A stretch of DNA of 64,000 nt, taken from the NCBI GenBank assembly GCA_016789745.1, contig JAEUQF010000452.1, forward strand, positions 1 to 64,000. Direction: 5' to 3'. The position numbers and the translations under genes were made by a program. The DNA is from Bryobacterales bacterium (GTDB taxonomy: Bacteria; Acidobacteriota; Terriglobia; Bryobacterales; Bryobacteraceae). The notes below the pieces were generated by a model that searched no databases, had not been told where the DNA came from, and worked only from the letters and a program-made list of their open reading frames with translations. The stretch's first letter is position 1, and the number at the start of each line of letters is the position of its first letter. Shown one piece after another: positions 17,393 to 26,883 of the stretch.

Positions 17393-19456
17393 TCAGGCGC
17401 TGGCGGCGGAGGCCTGCGACAACCACCGGCCCACCGTTTCGGCTAGCCGTTCAGCATCCAGCGGCTTCGGCAGAAAATCATCCATGCCGCAGCGGACGCA
17501 GTGTTCGCGGTCGCATTCCATGGCCGAGGCCGTCAGCGCCACGATGGGCGTATGGCGGGCGCCGCGCTCCCGGCGGCGGATTTCCAATGTTGCCTGGTAG
17601 CCATCCATTTCGGGCATCTGGAGGTCCATCAGGATCAGGTCGAACGTCACCGACCGCGTAACCTCCAGCGCCTCCCGGCCATTGCTGACAGCCGTCACGC
17701 GGTGACCGAGTTTCTGCAGCAGACGAAGCGCGACACGGGCGTTCACCGGGTTATCTTCCACCAGCAGCACGTTGCCCTGATGTAGCGGCGACGCAACTCG
17801 TGCCGGATGACCCGGTAGTGCGGTGACCGGCTTACTTTCGGCTAGCGGCAGCGGCAGGTAGAACCAGAACGTGGAGCCTTTGCCGGGCTCACTGCGCACG
17901 CCGATCTCCCCGCCCATCAGTTCCACCAGTTGGCGCGAGATGGCCAGCCCCAGGCCCGTGCCGCCGAACTTGCGCGTGGTGGCGCTGTCGGCCTGGGTGA
18001 ACGGGCGGAAGAGCCGCTCGGCGGTGGCCGCATCGATGCCGATGCCGGTGTCCACCACGGAGAACAGGATGCGGTCTCCGGCCGGTTCGGAGGCATCGCG
18101 CCCGGCCACGATATGCACGTTACCGCGTTCGGTGAACTTGATCGCATTGCCGGCCAAATTCATCAGCACCTGACGAATGCGCGAAGGATCGCCACGGACA
18201 TAGCGCGGGGTGCCGCGCTTCCACTCCAGGCTGAGAGTGATGCCCTTCTCCAGGGCACGGCTGCGCAGCAGCGCCGCGACGCCCTCCACGGTGGCCTGCA
18301 GGTCGATATCGGTGGGATCCACCGTCATCTTGCCGGCTTCGATCTTGGAGAAATCCAGAATATCGTTGAGTACCGTCAACAGCGAGGCGGCACTGGAGCG
18401 GATGGTGTCCACCATCTCCCGCTGTTCGCCATTCAGGCCGGAATCCGACAGCAGCGCGGTCATGCCCAGCACACCGTTCATGGGTGTGCGGATTTCGTGG
18501 CTGATATTGGCGACAAACTCGGACTTGGCGGCGTTGGCGCGTTCGGCGGCTTTCCGGGCATGGCGGGCTCGCCGGCCATGATATAGCGCCAGGGCGAGAG
18601 CCACGGCCATAATGCCCATGCCGAACGACATCAGGCGGGTAGCGCGTCGCGTCTCCACGTCTTTCAGAACGGTCTGCAATTCGGTGGGCACATCGTGGAA
18701 CCAGCGGGCCTGTAAACCGGCCAGCGTGCCGTCCAGCGTCATTTGCTCGATCTCGGCGCGCAGCACTTCGGCGGCGCCCAGCGCGTCGGCAACGGCGCCG
18801 ATGCCCACCGGAATGGCCGGTTGTTCTAGCGCGGCCGGTACCAGGTCACGGTGGCGGCAGCCCTCGGGCCGGCGAATAGAGTACGCCATGGCGGCTCGAT
18901 GCTCCAACCAGGCGGCATCGGCCTTGCCTTCACAGAGCGCGCGCAGCGCGGCCGGTGCATCCGCATAAGCCTGCACACGGGCACTGCCCACATACCGGGC
19001 CGCCAGCGCCGGCGAACCGGCGACGGCCACTTCCCTCGGTTCCCGCGGGGCCACACTGCCGTCCCCGGCCACGCGAACCAGCGCGAAACTCAGGCGCATC
19101 CACGGTTCGGTGACATAGAATTGGCGTCCGGCGGCCGTGGTGCGGGGCATGCGCGGCCACAGATCAATGCGGCCCAGGCGAACGGACTCATCCGGAGAGC
19201 CGGTGGTGCGCACCCATTCCAGACGCAGGCCTTTCCGGCGCGCCGCTTCCTGCAGTAAATCCACAACAAAGCCCTCGGGCTGGGAACCGGCGGTAGGCAT
19301 GGAATACGGGTAGGCGTCGCTGTAAGCGACGCGGTAGGGGCGCCGATCGAGGGGCTTAGCCGAGGTCCAGATCGACAGCGCGATCAACGCCACGGCAAAC
19401 AGGGAGGCCGCCAGCGCCAGCGCGCGGGGCTTCCGCCAAAGTTGAACACCTGACAC
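17393..19456 (-). CDS. Hybrid histidine kinase with periplasmic solute-binding sensor domain
   Basis: 687 residues from a GTG start. A first membrane helix (about 10-30) is followed by a family-3 solute-binding-protein fold (about 38-265; RVAYSDAYPYSMPTA at its start). A second membrane helix lies at about 275-292. Then come HisKA with SHEIRTPMNG, HATPase with GTGLGLAI, and a C-terminal REC domain (LLVEDNPVNARVA, LILMDLQMPEMDG). The amino-acid-type binding domain suggests it senses a small periplasmic ligand. REC on the same chain suggests a phosphorelay needing a separate HPt protein. No partner regulator is adjacent. Confidence 0.9.
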   Translation of the reverse strand: MSGVQLWRKPRALALAASLFAVALIALSIWTSAKPLDRRPYRVAYSDAYPYSMPTAGSQPEGFVVDLLQEAARRKGLRLEWVRTTGSPDESVRLGRIDLWPRMPRTTAAGRQFYVTEPWMRLSFALVRVAGDGSVAPREPREVAVAGSPALAARYVGSARVQAYADAPAALRALCEGKADAAWLEHRAAMAYSIRRPEGCRHRDLVPAALEQPAIPVGIGAVADALGAAEVLRAEIEQMTLDGTLAGLQARWFHDVPTELQTVLKDVETRRATRLMSFGMGIMAVALALALYHGRRARHARKAAERANAAKSEFVANISHEIRTPMNGVLGMTALLSDSGLNGEQREMVDTIRSSAASLLTVLNDILDFSKIEAGKMTVDPTDIDLQATVEGVAALLRSRALEKGITLSLEWKRGTPRYVRGDPSRIRQVLMNLAGNAIKFTERGNVHIVAGRDASEPAGDRILFSVVDTGIGIDAATAERLFRPFTQADSATTRKFGGTGLGLAISRQLVELMGGEIGVRSEPGKGSTFWFYLPLPLAESKPVTALPGHPARVASPLHQGNVLLVEDNPVNARVALRLLQKLGHRVTAVSNGREALEVTRSVTFDLILMDLQMPEMDGYQATLEIRRRERGARHTPIVALTASAMECDREHCVRCGMDDFLPKPLDAERLAETVGRWLSQASAASA

Positions 19457-19522
19457 GGTACCCCCACTATCGGCGGGATCACCTTATCCCATCAGGGTGC
19501 GGTCTAAGTTTTTACACCCCGG

Positions 19523-20452
19523 CTACTCCCCCGGGTCCCACCCGATCTCGGCGACCGCCGCGTCGGCCTGGTAGGCGGTGTTGCAGTGGATGGCGACGGT
19601 GTCCTTCACGTCGTAGGCATAGCCGCCGGCGAGCGTAATGGCAACCGGGACGCGATGCCCCAGCGCCACCTCCATCACCAGCCGGTCCCGCTCGCGGAGG
19701 CCTTCCAGGGTCAGGTTCAGACCGCCCAGCTGATCCTGGACATACGGGTCAGCCCCGGCTACGTAGAAGACCATGTCGGGCTTGAAACCGGGCACAGCCA
19801 GACGGCACGCCTCGCCCAGGCGCCCCAGGTACTCATCGTCGCCGGTGCCATCGGCCAGGTGGATGTCGATGGAGGAGGGCGGCTTTTCGCTGGGGTAATT
19901 GCGGTACTGGTGAATGGAGAGGGTGAAGACCGAAGCGTCGCCGGCAAAGATCGCGGCCGTGCCGTTGCCGTGATGCACGTCAACGTCAATGATCATGGCC
20001 TTGCGGATGACGCCTTCGGCCTGCAACGCGCGTACCGCCACGGCGACATCATGGATGGCGCAGAAGCCTTCGCCATGGCCGGGGAAGGCATGATGGAAGC
20101 CCCCGCCCACATTGTAGCCGGCGCCTTTCTCCATCGCCAGGCGCGCCGCCAGCAGCGTGCCGCCGGCGGCCAGCCAGAAGGCCCTCACCATCTGCTGGCT
20201 GTAGGGTACCTCCAGCTTCAGGATCTCGGCGTAGGTGATGGTGCCCTTGCGCATCTTCGTCACCCAGTCTTCGGTGTGAACACGGCGAATGTTGTCGTCG
20301 GTGGCGGGCTCCGGTTTGGAAAAACTCTCCTCGGTAGCGAAGCCATCGGCCAGCATGCGCTCGCGAATCAGCTTGTACTTGACGCTGGGAAAGACGTGAT
20401 CGCCGAAGTTCAGGTCGTAACCGTCGTGGTACACCAATCCGATGCGAGACAT
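19523..20452 (-). CDS. Histone deacetylase-family hydrolase
   Basis: 309 residues with the arginase/deacetylase-fold signature: GGGFHHAFPGHGEGFC (the paired active-site His), IDVDVHHGNGTAAIF (Asp and His zinc ligands) and YVAGADPY (third zinc ligand). The family removes acetyl groups from lysine side chains, polyamines or small molecules; AcuC-type enzymes regulate acetyl-CoA synthetase. It starts 3 bases after the phosphotransacetylase stop, so the two are almost certainly co-expressed. This links acetyl-phosphate production with deacetylation. No signal peptide. Confidence 0.9.
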   Translation of the reverse strand: MSRIGLVYHDGYDLNFGDHVFPSVKYKLIRERMLADGFATEESFSKPEPATDDNIRRVHTEDWVTKMRKGTITYAEILKLEVPYSQQMVRAFWLAAGGTLLAARLAMEKGAGYNVGGGFHHAFPGHGEGFCAIHDVAVAVRALQAEGVIRKAMIIDVDVHHGNGTAAIFAGDASVFTLSIHQYRNYPSEKPPSSIDIHLADGTGDDEYLGRLGEACRLAVPGFKPDMVFYVAGADPYVQDQLGGLNLTLEGLRERDRLVMEVALGHRVPVAITLAGGYAYDVKDTVAIHCNTAYQADAAVAEIGWDPGE

Positions 20453-20455
20453 GTT

Positions 20456-21418
20456 CTACCCATTGTCTGCCTGCAAGGCGGTCAATAGCGAGACGACGTA
20501 GACATCTTCTTCCGAACAGCCGCGCGACAGATCGTTGGCGGGCTTTGCCAACCCTTGCAGGATGGGCCCGAAGGCGACGGCGTTGCCCAACCGCTCCACC
20601 AGCTTGTAGCCGATGTTGGCGGCCATCAGATCCGGGAAGATCAGCGTATTGGCCCGGCCAGCCACGGCTGACCCTGGCGCCTTCGATTGCCCGATGGCGG
20701 CCACCAGCGCGGCGTCGGCCTGCAGTTCGCCGTCGACGGCCAGGTCCGGGGCGCGTTCGCGAACCAGTTTCAAGGCTTCGCGCACGCGCTCCACCTGCTC
20801 GCCGGTACCGCTGCCTTTGGTGGAGAACGCCAGCATGGCGACCATGGGCGTTGCATCCAACAGGGCCGGAACGTTGCGCGCCGTGGCGATGGCGATGTCG
20901 GCCAGTTCCGCCGCGCCCGGCTGGATAACGACGGCACAATCGGCGAACGCCAGCAGTCCGCCGTTGCCCATGGCAGGGTTCTGTACGGCCATGACGAACA
21001 CACTGGAAACGGTCTTCACACCAGGCGCGGTTCCGATGGCATGGAGCGCCGCGCGGACGGTTTCGGCCGTGGTGTTAGCGGCACCGCCGACGAAACCATC
21101 GGCATCGCCCAGCGCCACCATCAGAGCTGCCTGGTAGAGCGGCCGGCGCGCGATATCGGCGGCCTCCGCCTCCGTCACGCCCTTGGCCTTCCGGCGCTGG
21201 TAATAGAAATCGGCGTATTCGGCCTGGCGCGCGGGCGGCACGTCGAAGGTGCCGATCAGCAAAGGCTCCACGAGCCCTTCGCTCTTGAGCCGGGCCGCTG
21301 CCCCGGCAATACGCGGATCCGCACCTTCCGGGAACACAATCCGCTGGCGCCGGGTCTGGGCCCGGACGCGCTGTTTCTGTCTGTCGATGTAGGCAACCGC
21401 TGCTTGCGGTGTAGTCAT
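20456..21418 (-). CDS. pta: Phosphate acetyltransferase
   Basis: 320 residues from ATG 21418 (the frame is open 48 bases further upstream). It interconverts acetyl-CoA and acetyl phosphate. Signatures: RIVFPEGADPRI near the N terminus, NTTAETVRAAL, SGTGEQVERVREA and the C-terminal GRANTLIFPDLMAANIGYKL. It is the compact type lacking the N-terminal regulatory domains of E. coli Pta. No ackA is visible next to it; the neighbour is a deacetylase-family gene. Confidence 0.92.
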   Translation of the reverse strand: MTTPQAAVAYIDRQKQRVRAQTRRQRIVFPEGADPRIAGAAARLKSEGLVEPLLIGTFDVPPARQAEYADFYYQRRKAKGVTEAEAADIARRPLYQAALMVALGDADGFVGGAANTTAETVRAALHAIGTAPGVKTVSSVFVMAVQNPAMGNGGLLAFADCAVVIQPGAAELADIAIATARNVPALLDATPMVAMLAFSTKGSGTGEQVERVREALKLVRERAPDLAVDGELQADAALVAAIGQSKAPGSAVAGRANTLIFPDLMAANIGYKLVERLGNAVAFGPILQGLAKPANDLSRGCSEEDVYVVSLLTALQADNG

Positions 21419-21520
21419 GAGGCTGGTTCGCGTCCTTTTACGCGACGGCGCAAGGTGCGGCGGCACCCCGTGCCTATCTCTATTCTAGAGTTGATCGTGG
21501 CGAATGGATCGCACAGCGGC

Positions 21521-21526
21521 TATAAT
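21521..21526 (+). promoter_or_regulatory. -10 box upstream of mdh
   Basis: Perfect TATAAT, about 60 bases before the mdh ATG. No good -35 at 16-18 bases (a TTGATC lies 24 bases upstream, too far). It would give a leader of about 54 bases containing GGGAG just before the ATG. Confidence 0.45.
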
Positions 21527-21586
21527 TCCCCTTCAGGGATTTCACGTTCGCAAGCAGTAATCAACCACAGATCATACGGGAGTCTT

Positions 21587-22525
<939 letters not shown>

Positions 22526-22540
22526 CGGAGACTGACTCAC

Positions 22541-22654
22541 ATGACCGAACAAACGGTACAAATGGTTGCGGGCGTGCTCTGCGTGCTGCTGGTGGTGGTC
22601 ATCATCATGCGCCGCAAAGCCAAGAAGAAGACCACGGCCCAGGACGACTTCTAA
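22541..22654 (+). CDS. 37-residue single-helix membrane peptide
   Basis: A short frame 15 bases after mdh: ATG, about seven polar residues, a strongly hydrophobic stretch (residues 8-23, rich in Val/Leu/Ile), then a basic RRKAKKK cluster and a TTAQDDF tail ending in TAA. The layout is that of a small membrane protein with a cytoplasmic basic end. CGGAG lies upstream of the ATG at a slightly long distance. Not recognised as a known family; it is too short for most gene callers. Its place between mdh and the SET gene on the same strand supports it being real. Confidence 0.6.
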   Translation: MTEQTVQMVAGVLCVLLVVVIIMRRKAKKKTTAQDDF

Positions 22655-22684
22655 ACCGCGACCGCGCCCAGGACAAGCCCTCGT

Positions 22685-23182
22685 ATGCCATCCAAGCGGA
22701 AAGCCGCCCCGGCGAAAGCGGCACCTATCAAGGACCCGGCCGCCGGGAAAACCCCGCAGGTGGACGAACGCTACGCCTGTTTCAAGCTGACACTCGCTCA
22801 ATCGAAGATCCACCGGTGGGGGCTGTATGCTCTCGAAGAGATACCCCCCAACCGGAAGATCATCGAATACACGGGGGAGAAGATCAGCCGCAGGGAAACA
22901 AAGCGTCGCGACGGCCGCGAACTGCACTATCTCTTCACTCTCGACAACTATTGGACCATCGACGGGGCCGTGGGCGGTTCCGGCGCTGAGTTCATCAATC
23001 ACTGCTGCGAGCCCAACGTGCGGGCCACCATCCTCAAAGGCCACATTCTCTACTTCAGCAAGCGCAAGATCCGGAAGGGCGAAGAGCTCACCATCGACTA
23101 TCACTTCGCCAAGGATGTGGAGACGGTGTACTGCAAGTGCGGCGCAAAAAAGTGCCGCGGCACCATCAATTTGAAGGAGTGA
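22685..23182 (+). CDS. SET-domain protein lysine methyltransferase
   Basis: 165 residues. After a Lys/Ala/Pro-rich N terminus comes a complete SET domain: WGLYALEEIPPNRKIIEYTG, the substrate/AdoMet motif EFINHCCEPN (compare NHSCxPN), the catalytic Tyr in ELTIDYHF, and a post-SET-like cysteine cluster CKCGAKKC followed by RGTI. SET enzymes transfer methyl from AdoMet to protein lysine. They are typical of eukaryotes and patchily found in bacteria. The basic tail at the start suggests nucleic-acid or ribosome association. Its end overlaps the convergent quinoprotein gene by 17 bases. Confidence 0.9.
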   Translation: MPSKRKAAPAKAAPIKDPAAGKTPQVDERYACFKLTLAQSKIHRWGLYALEEIPPNRKIIEYTGEKISRRETKRRDGRELHYLFTLDNYWTIDGAVGGSGAEFINHCCEPNVRATILKGHILYFSKRKIRKGEELTIDYHFAKDVETVYCKCGAKKCRGTINLKE

Positions 23183-24920
23183 AGGCGAGCAGAACGTTTC
23201 CCGGCATGCCGCCCAGGATGCCGTAGCCGCTATTCACGAACAGCATTCCGTTGGCCAGCACCGCGCCGGAGCCGGAGATCGAGCCGCCGTGTCCCTTGCC
23301 GTTCACGGCATCGAAGGGGCGGTTGGTATCGAAGCTCCAAACAGGCTTGCCGGTGGCGCGGTCCAGCACGCGCAGCATGCCGTCCATGGAGGCTGCGAAC
23401 ACCGCGGTATCCGTTACCGTGAGAGGCGCCATCACGGCCGCCGTGCAGCCGCGCTTCCCTTCACAGGCAGGCTTCACCGGAGCCGCATGCCACAGGCGTT
23501 CCCCGTTGTTCAGCCGCAACGCCACAACGCCGCCGGCCTTCGCCGGGTTATGCACGTCGGACACACCGATGTAGACGCGCCCGGCATCGGCCGCCATGCC
23601 CCACTGGATGCCGCCCAGCATGCCGCCTTCGGCGACGCGCGTCTGCCATAGCGTGCGGCCATCCGCCGGATCCAGGCCATAGGCGACCCCTGACTTCGAC
23701 CCCACCAGGAGCACGCGCCGCCCGTCCGGCAAGGTGCGCAGAATGGGCGCCGCGCCGATATCGAAGTCCGGCCCCGGGTTCTGCGGGCAGTTCGGCTCGC
23801 CCGGAGCATTGCAGCCCATGTGCCAGCGGTCGGCTTCGGTCAATTGCTTCGACCAGCGGATGGCGCCGCTATCCATGTCGAGCGCGAGAACCGCGTTGGT
23901 GGTCTTCACGGGCGGGTCGGCATAGCCGTTGCCGGTGCCGAGATACAGCGTGCGCCGGGCCACGTCCAGCGCCGGCGAACTCCACACCGCCGCGCCCGCT
24001 GGGCCGTGCTGTTGCACTCCGGCGGTGTTCTTCTTCCCCGGGGATGGGGGTTCGGCGATGGTATACGTCTTCCACACCTGCTTGCCGCTTTCGATATCGA
24101 TGGCCACCACGCTGCCGCGGAAAGTGCAGCATTCGTACTTTGGCGAAGCACCCGCCACTTCCTCCACGCTGGACACCGGCACATACAGGCGGGAGCCCGA
24201 TAGCTTCGGCGCACCGGTCACGCGCGCCAGGCGGTGCTCGTCAGCGTGCAGTTGCCACACTAGCGAGCCATCCTTCACGTTCACGGCGTACACCCACGCC
24301 TGCGTATCGCCGAACAGCGCCGCGTGCCGCGCATGGCCTACCGTGCCGATGACAATCGGGGACCGCAACGCCGACCGCGCCTTAAACTTCCAGAACCAGC
24401 AACCCGTGGCGGCATCCACTGCATACACCATGCCATCCATGGATCCGAAATAGAGACGCCCGCCCACCACCGCCGGCTGGCCGATCGCCGCGGTCGCACC
24501 TGGGATCGCAAACGCCCATCGCAGTTTCCATGCCGCTGGCGTTTCGCCCGCCTGGTAACGGCTGTTGCTCTCTTCCCCTCCCCAGCCGTTCCAATAGGTG
24601 GAATCCGATTGCGAGATGACGTCCGCGGCACAGCGGCCCCCATCGCCGTGCGCCGCGGCAGTGGCCTTACGGCTGACCCAGGCCGCCACCGCCATCCGCT
24701 GCGCTTCGGTCATCTCCGCCCCCTGCGCCTTCATGGACCCATTGGTCAACGCGGCCAGCACCGCCTCCCGTGGCATCTTCTCCAATGCGTCCGGCAGCGG
24801 TGCGCGGTTCACCGGCGGATCCTTGTGGCACTGCGCGCAACGGGCGGCAAACAACGCCGCGCCATCCTCATCGGCGCCCCACAGGCTGGCGGCCAGCAGC
24901 AACAGAAATAGCTTCGACAT
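23166..24920 (-). CDS. Secreted quinoprotein with N-terminal c-type heme
   Basis: 584 residues. Signal peptide (KLFLLLLAASLWGAD), then a cytochrome c domain with CAQCH near residue 28, then a PQQ-type eight-bladed propeller. Repeated strands of the form GxVYAVDAATG, WKF.. and LYLGTGNGYADPP are visible. This arrangement matches polyvinyl-alcohol-dehydrogenase-like quinoproteins, where electrons pass from PQQ to the attached heme. Key PQQ ligands cannot be confirmed by eye, so a non-enzymatic propeller remains possible. Divergent from the aminotransferase-like gene with a 24-base gap. Confidence 0.83.
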   Translation of the reverse strand: MSKLFLLLLAASLWGADEDGAALFAARCAQCHKDPPVNRAPLPDALEKMPREAVLAALTNGSMKAQGAEMTEAQRMAVAAWVSRKATAAAHGDGGRCAADVISQSDSTYWNGWGGEESNSRYQAGETPAAWKLRWAFAIPGATAAIGQPAVVGGRLYFGSMDGMVYAVDAATGCWFWKFKARSALRSPIVIGTVGHARHAALFGDTQAWVYAVNVKDGSLVWQLHADEHRLARVTGAPKLSGSRLYVPVSSVEEVAGASPKYECCTFRGSVVAIDIESGKQVWKTYTIAEPPSPGKKNTAGVQQHGPAGAAVWSSPALDVARRTLYLGTGNGYADPPVKTTNAVLALDMDSGAIRWSKQLTEADRWHMGCNAPGEPNCPQNPGPDFDIGAAPILRTLPDGRRVLLVGSKSGVAYGLDPADGRTLWQTRVAEGGMLGGIQWGMAADAGRVYIGVSDVHNPAKAGGVVALRLNNGERLWHAAPVKPACEGKRGCTAAVMAPLTVTDTAVFAASMDGMLRVLDRATGKPVWSFDTNRPFDAVNGKGHGGSISGSGAVLANGMLFVNSGYGILGGMPGNVLLAFTPSN

Positions 24921-24931
24921 CGGAGAACGCC

Positions 24932-24939
24932 ATTATAAT
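24932..24939. promoter_or_regulatory. Shared palindromic -10 element between divergent genes
   Basis: ATTATAAT contains TATAAT on both strands (plus 24934-24939, minus 24937-24932). The plus-strand ATG (24945) is only 5 bases on and the minus-strand ATG (24920) is 11 bases on, so both messages would be leaderless or nearly so. The whole intergenic space is 24 bases. Confidence 0.45.
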
Positions 24940-24944
24940 GGGAC

Positions 24945-26201
24945 ATGCTGAAACGGCGACAGCTTTTGCAAAGCTCCGCGCTTGCCGCTTCGATGTTCGG
25001 ACTGCCCCTGTCCGCCTCCACCTCCAAGCCCCCAGCGCCCCTCCCTGACCCGAAACTCCGTCAATCCGACCCCGAGAAGTATTGGCGTCGCATCCGCGAA
25101 GAGCAGTTCCTGCTTCCCAACTGGCGGTCGTTTCTGAATAACGGCAGCCTCGGCGTGGCCCCGCGCCCCGTCGTCAAAACCGTGACCGACTTCATCGTCA
25201 GTTCGGCCGGGCTGGAGATGGACTGGTACCCCCGTTGGGGCTACGAGACTATGGACGAGCATCGCCAGGAGTTGGCCGATTTCTACGGCTGCACGAAGGA
25301 CGAACTGGCGCTCACGCACAATGCAACCGAAGCCCTGTCCATGCTTGCCAACGGCATCGATTTGAAGGACGGCGACGAGGTGCTGCTGACCGACCAGGAG
25401 CACCCCAGCGGGCGGGGGCCCTGGCAACTGCGCGCGGCACGCCATCCCATCACCCTGCGCGAGGTGAAGATCCCGACCCCGCCCAAGGACCCCGGCCAAC
25501 TGGCCGACCTCATGGTGAGTTCGATCGGGCCAAAGACGCGCGTGCTGGCTTTCAGCGGCATCATGTCTCCCACCGGCTACATCATGCCCGTGAAGGAGAT
25601 CTGCACGGCGGCACGCGCCAAAGACGTGATCACGATTGTCGACGGCGCGCACATGCACGGGCAGATCCCCTTCCGCATCGATGATCTGAACGCGGATTAT
25701 GTGGTGGGGAGTCCGCACAAGTGGGCCTATGCGCCGGCCGGCTGCGGGCTGCTCTATATCCGCGAAGAGAACCTCGATCGTCTGTGGCCCACCATCTGTA
25801 CCGGCAGTTGGAACCAGAAGGAGCTGAAGGCGGCACGCTTCATGGGCTTCGGCACGAACAATCGCGCCATCATGGAAGGCCTGATCGCCGGCCTGCGCTT
25901 CCTGAAGGACCTGGGGCCGGAAGCCGTCTACGCCCGCATTCATACGCTGGCGAAGCACTACTGCGAGCGGGCAGCGAAGTCAAAGCATGTCGAACTGCTG
26001 ACGCCGATGGACGACCGCATGTTCGGGTCGCTGGTCGCCATTCGCTTCAAGAGCGATAAGCTGGATGCGTTTCATGAGGTTCTGAAGAAGAAGCGTATCT
26101 GGGTGAACATGGCCAAGCAGATCCGGCTCTCGGCGCATATTCATACCCGGCCGCAGGATATTGACCAGTATTTCGAAATCATGGACCAGACATTGGCATA
26201 A
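24945..26201 (+). CDS. Exported class V aminotransferase-fold PLP enzyme
   Basis: 418 residues. Its N terminus KRRQLLQSSALAASMFGL looks like a Tat signal (twin Arg, hydrophobic stretch), then a mature class V fold resembling isopenicillin-N epimerase/cysteine desulfurase relatives. Motifs: THNATEALS (phosphate binding), VDGAHMHGQ with the ring-pairing Asp, and the Schiff-base lysine in GSPHKWAYAPAG. Tat export would suit a cofactor-loaded enzyme folded in the cytoplasm. Family relatives include epimerases, lyases and desulfurases; no adjacent pathway gene decides between them. Confidence 0.83.
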   Translation: MLKRRQLLQSSALAASMFGLPLSASTSKPPAPLPDPKLRQSDPEKYWRRIREEQFLLPNWRSFLNNGSLGVAPRPVVKTVTDFIVSSAGLEMDWYPRWGYETMDEHRQELADFYGCTKDELALTHNATEALSMLANGIDLKDGDEVLLTDQEHPSGRGPWQLRAARHPITLREVKIPTPPKDPGQLADLMVSSIGPKTRVLAFSGIMSPTGYIMPVKEICTAARAKDVITIVDGAHMHGQIPFRIDDLNADYVVGSPHKWAYAPAGCGLLYIREENLDRLWPTICTGSWNQKELKAARFMGFGTNNRAIMEGLIAGLRFLKDLGPEAVYARIHTLAKHYCERAAKSKHVELLTPMDDRMFGSLVAIRFKSDKLDAFHEVLKKKRIWVNMAKQIRLSAHIHTRPQDIDQYFEIMDQTLA

Positions 26202-26227
26202 GGCTGCCAGCATCCGGCGAAAACCCC

Positions 26228-26236
26228 TGCTATACT
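26228..26236 (+). promoter_or_regulatory. Extended -10 promoter for the lipoprotein gene
   Basis: TGCTATACT, followed 8 bases later by an AGGAGG Shine-Dalgarno and the ATG at 26260. Predicted leader about 17 bases. Confidence 0.5.
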
Positions 26237-26259
26237 CCCGGCCAGGAGGCTTGTTGAGG

Positions 26260-26883
26260 ATGCTGTTGCAAGTAGCCGTCTTCCCGATTCTGCTCACAGG
26301 CTGCATGTGGGCCGCGGCGGGAGCTGTTGTTGAGTCACCTTCCCCTGCAAAGGGCAGTACCATCGCGGTTGCGGATAATCACCTCACGGCGGTCGCAGTA
26401 ACCTTGGCTGAGGCAATCCAGTCACTGCAGCCGCGCATCCGGCTCAAAGTCGCCACTGAAATCGCCCAGCGGCGCTACGATCTGCGGATCCAAGCTGCGG
26501 AAGGGGAAACGCTGACCGACGCGCTGCAGCGGAGTTTACTCCAGGATGTTGGGCTGAAGCTTGTACAAACTACTGAGCCCGTTCCTGTCTGGGTTTTCCG
26601 TCCAACCAGCGAACGAGTGCAGCCCATGAATCCGTATCCTCCGGGCGTACCGCGAGGCCATTTCTCCTGCCGTTCCTGTTCGGTGGACGACTTGGGAAGT
26701 GCGCTGGAACGAGGACTCAACGCTCCAGTAAAAGTTGAACCTAAAGACCTGATCTTCTCCGGCATCATGGTGGAATGGCTGGACCAGACATCGCTGCTTG
26801 CTGCCGTTCAATCGGTTCTTGGACTGCGTGGGTCGTTGGAGACGAAAGAACTGCCAGTCATCAACGTCTCGCCCGTCAACTAA
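26260..26883 (+). CDS. Putative lipoprotein, TIGR03435-like
   Basis: 207 residues from ATG 26260, with AGGAGG 10 bases upstream (TTG codons at 26251 and 26254 are alternatives). The signal segment ends in LLTGC, a lipobox. The C-terminal half resembles the acidobacterial TIGR03435 family: a GxxRGHFSCRSCSVDDL..AL segment, an SGIMVEW strand, SLLAAVQSVLGLRG and the ending ELPVINV, which parallels the family's typical LGLKLE...VLVIDH end. The match is by eye and weak. It has a CRSC pair not usual for that family. Function unknown; the 3' end overlaps the convergent cytochrome gene by 4 bases. Confidence 0.6.
   Translation: MLLQVAVFPILLTGCMWAAAGAVVESPSPAKGSTIAVADNHLTAVAVTLAEAIQSLQPRIRLKVATEIAQRRYDLRIQAAEGETLTDALQRSLLQDVGLKLVQTTEPVPVWVFRPTSERVQPMNPYPPGVPRGHFSCRSCSVDDLGSALERGLNAPVKVEPKDLIFSGIMVEWLDQTSLLAAVQSVLGLRGSLETKELPVINVSPVN

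Noticed and set aside
20687..21586. In-frame 300-codon extension upstream of mdh
   Set aside because: It is antisense to pta and the mdh family start with its Shine-Dalgarno is at 21587.
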